The notes under the pieces were generated by a model. The model was not told the origin of the DNA. It made no database searches and was given only the letters and a program-made list of their open reading frames with translations. Position numbers and translations under genes: made by a program. This document shows positions 41,957-43,238 of a stretch of DNA of 43,238 nt, piece by piece. How positions within the stretch are numbered: position 1 is the stretch's first letter; every line of letters starts with the position of its first letter. Source of the DNA: CAYZIC01 sp964478335 (GTDB lineage: Bacteria > Verrucomicrobiota > Kiritimatiellia > RFP12 > DVOR01); assembly GCA_964478335.1 (NCBI GenBank), contig CAYZIC010000013.1:1-43238 (forward strand), written 5' to 3'.

Positions 41957-42025
41957 CCCTAAAACCCCGAGCCAGACGTTCCCGTCCGGCTACCGAACAA
42001 GTATGCACGCTCACCTCACACGCCG
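41957..42025. repeat. Dispersed spacer repeat A, copy 2
   Basis: Matches 123-191 over 69 bp in the same orientation with about two substitutions, including CCGAGCCAGACGT and AACAAGTATGCACGC. Confidence 0.9.
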
Positions 42026-42142
42026 TAGGTCCCCCTGCCCGCCGCAGGCGCCCGTGCCTTACGCTGGCCTCTCTGCGGGAGATAACCTGGCAGTCCAGCG
42101 GCGCAGCCGCCCTGTCCACTGTTACTGTGCACTGTTTACTAA

Positions 42143-42174
42143 AAAAGGCTCAGTGGTAACCACTGAGCCTTTTA
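42143..42174 (-). terminator. Terminator after PEP-CTERM gene (bidirectional)
   Basis: AAAAGGCTCAGTGG-TAA-CCACTGAGCCTTTT. On the minus strand it lies 23 bp past the stop and ends in a T-run. Confidence 0.9.
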
Positions 42175-42196
42175 TGATTCGTGCGGGGATCGCTGT

Positions 42197-42793
42197 TTAG
42201 GCGATTTGCTTGGCTTTGCGGCGCAGGCCAACAGCGGCCACGCCCATCAAGAGCAACGCCATCGCGGTCGGCTCAGGCACGCCAATCGTCGTCCCTTGAT
42301 CGGTTGTGGACATACCGACAAATGTGAATTCGAGGTCATTACCGTCTTTATTTGTAAAAAATCCTAGCTCTGTGCCTAAATTATTATCTATGGTTAGATT
42401 GTCAGCGCTGGCCGCGAGTACGCCATTGAAGTAGATGTCATACTTACCGCCGTCCTGGATTTGGAGGGCAAGAGAAAAGGTGTCTCCCTCTTGGATTTCC
42501 CCCAGCTTGAACGACATATACCATATGGCACCATCGCTACCTAACTTGAAGTTATTCCAGGCGCTAAGAAACGTAGCGTAGGGCGTTTCCGTTGGCAACG
42601 AGTTGACCTTGATCATCATCGACAGCGTACCGCCGTTTGCGATTTCAGAGAAATCAATGGTGTCGCCAGTATTAATTGTCCCAGTGGTGTAGCCGAGATC
42701 CCAGATGTCATTTGTTTGGGTTAGGTCGACCGCAACGGCTTGGGCGGTGAGGGTCATGGCAGAGATTGCGATGAACGTGAGTAGTTTTTTCAT
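42197..42793 (-). CDS. PEP-CTERM sorted exported protein
   Basis: A 198-residue protein with a signal peptide (MKKLLTFIAISAMTLTAQAVA, cleavage near 20) and a C-terminal PEP-CTERM signal: VPEP, a hydrophobic helix (TAMALLLMGVAAVGL), then RRKAK. In other bacteria an exosortase recognises this signal and delivers the protein to the surface or exopolysaccharide; no exosortase is in the window. The middle (about 25-165) resembles a beta-sandwich, carbohydrate-binding-like surface domain but no family is certain. I chose ATG 42793 because AGGGAG precedes it and a proper signal peptide begins there; the longer frame adds 28 non-signal residues. Confidence 0.88.
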   Translation of the reverse strand: MKKLLTFIAISAMTLTAQAVAVDLTQTNDIWDLGYTTGTINTGDTIDFSEIANGGTLSMMIKVNSLPTETPYATFLSAWNNFKLGSDGAIWYMSFKLGEIQEGDTFSLALQIQDGGKYDIYFNGVLAASADNLTIDNNLGTELGFFTNKDGNDLEFTFVGMSTTDQGTTIGVPEPTAMALLLMGVAAVGLRRKAKQIA

Positions 42794-42887
42794 ATGTGTA
42801 CTCCCTATATAATAGGATGTTTTGTACTGAGCGTGAGGAGGTGGCCAGGCTTCACTCGAAGCAGGTCTTTCTCTCACTTATGCGGCT

Positions 42888-42914
42888 ACTATAGCATAAG
42901 TGGGGGGGGGGCAA
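42888..42914 (-). promoter_or_regulatory. Possible promoter with poly-C spacer, upstream of the PEP-CTERM gene
   Basis: On the minus strand, TTGCCC (42914-42909) and TATAGT (42893-42888) are 15 bp apart. A run of ten C (G on the plus strand, 42902-42911) covers the end of the -35 and half of the spacer. It lies about 95 nt before the start codon. The spacing is short for sigma-70, so this is a weak call. Confidence 0.35.
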
Positions 42915-43140
42915 GAGTTATTTGGACTGTAATGGGGTAAATGTGGCAGAAAATGATGGTTTAGCTCTCTTTTTAGTCTATTTTTAATCATCTTAGGTTT
43001 TATTTTAGAGTCTAAGGCTCGCCCATCCGTCGCGCCCGCCATCCTCGGACTCGATCTCCCCCAATCCCCCTGGCAGTCCCCGGCGTAGCGCCTCCAAGAG
43101 GGAGCGTAGTGACCGTTCTAGGCGGCGCAGCCGCCTCTAC

Positions 43141-43238
43141 ACGGCCGCAGGCCGTTCCCGCACCGCCGCAGGCGGTTCTCGCACGAGCTCCGCTCGTTCC
43201 CGCACGGCGGCTTGCCGACGTTCCCGCACGCGGCGCAG
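43141..43238. repeat. Covarying hairpin array 3, reverse orientation
   Basis: Hairpins ACGGCC-GCA-GGCCGT (43141-43155), ACCGCC-GCA-GGCGGT (43162-43176), ACGAGC-TCC-GCTCGT (43183-43197) and an imperfect 18-nt one (43204-43221) are separated by TCCCGC, TCTCGC, TCCCGC and TCCCGC. These linkers are the complement of the GCGGGA linker of arrays 1 and 2. Start-to-start spacing is 21, 21 and 21 bp. The array runs off the window end. Confidence 0.92.

Larger units (their letters stand above)
41350..42140. repeat. Mosaic repeat spacer
   Basis: No credible gene. Contains GGCTCGCTGCGCTCCC-type words, GGCGAGC-TTGCTCGCC, the TCTGGCAGTCCTGCGGCG module, a 45-bp tandem duplication (41531-41620), repeat A copy 2 (41957-42025), and the CTGCGGGAGATAA part of repeat B (about 42074-42090). 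Confidence 0.8.

Overview
This 43 kb window comes from a bacterial chromosome of moderate GC content. It is probably a metagenome-derived scaffold, because a run of exactly 100 N interrupts a tRNA gene. The best guess for the organism is an anaerobic or fermentative member of the PVC group (Verrucomicrobiota, Kiritimatiellota or Lentisphaerota). The supporting signs are a PEP-CTERM exported protein, a Lys/Ala-rich histone-H1-like tail on the housekeeping sigma factor, an RRM RNA-binding protein, a phosphofructokinase with mixed donor-site residues, and paired PaaK ligases with an ACT-domain protein. This placement is inference; no rRNA gene is present to settle it. Promoters are ordinary sigma-70 type (TTGACA/TTGACT, 17-18 bp, TATACT/TATATT), and rho-independent hairpins close most units.

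Layout, left to right. 1-750: repeat-rich spacer. 757-6281: rpoD, a membrane-anchored RRM protein, and glgP. 6766-11362: arginine operon argJ-argB-argD-argG. 11559-17480: a type II restriction-modification pair running 5 bp from smc. 17931-21799 (minus strand): queF-queC-rpe, and guaA. 22127-22543: tRNA-Met(CAT) and at least two tRNA-Asn(GTT) genes around the N gap. 22731-26766: leuA behind what looks like a complete leucine attenuator, then a class I fumarase beta subunit, a parvulin and an RluA-type pseudouridine synthase. 26811-31722: paaK, a second type II R-M pair, an ACT-domain gene and a second paaK. 31787-35120: long repeat spacers flanking a RhuM-family gene and its decayed copy. 35215-37369: pyrF and a phosphofructokinase. 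37606-41141: an unknown exported protein, a PpiD/SurA-like foldase and a YgjP-type metallopeptidase. 41225-43238: a possible small RNA, more repeats, a PEP-CTERM protein and a final hairpin array.

The most unusual structure is not a protein. Spacers hold arrays of short perfect hairpins with a 21-bp period: 6-bp stems, 3-nt loops (TAC/TGC) and a constant 6-nt linker GCGGGA. Stem sequence changes from unit to unit while both arms stay complementary. Three such arrays occur (272-336, 34504-34609, and 43141-43238 in reverse orientation), embedded in spacers assembled from other shared modules. Other leading observations are a GMP synthase without a recognisable glutaminase active site, the leucine attenuator, a QueF with a 200-residue disordered basic N-terminus, a membrane-tethered RRM protein, an R-M cassette inserted cleanly into the paaK-ACT operon, and a tRNA-Met with the T-loop pair 54/58 swapped.

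Functionally most of the window is housekeeping: transcription, chromosome organisation, tRNA modification, Arg/Leu/purine/pyrimidine synthesis, glycogen breakdown and glycolysis. Accessory material (two R-M systems, RhuM, repeat spacers) is interleaved without disrupting it.
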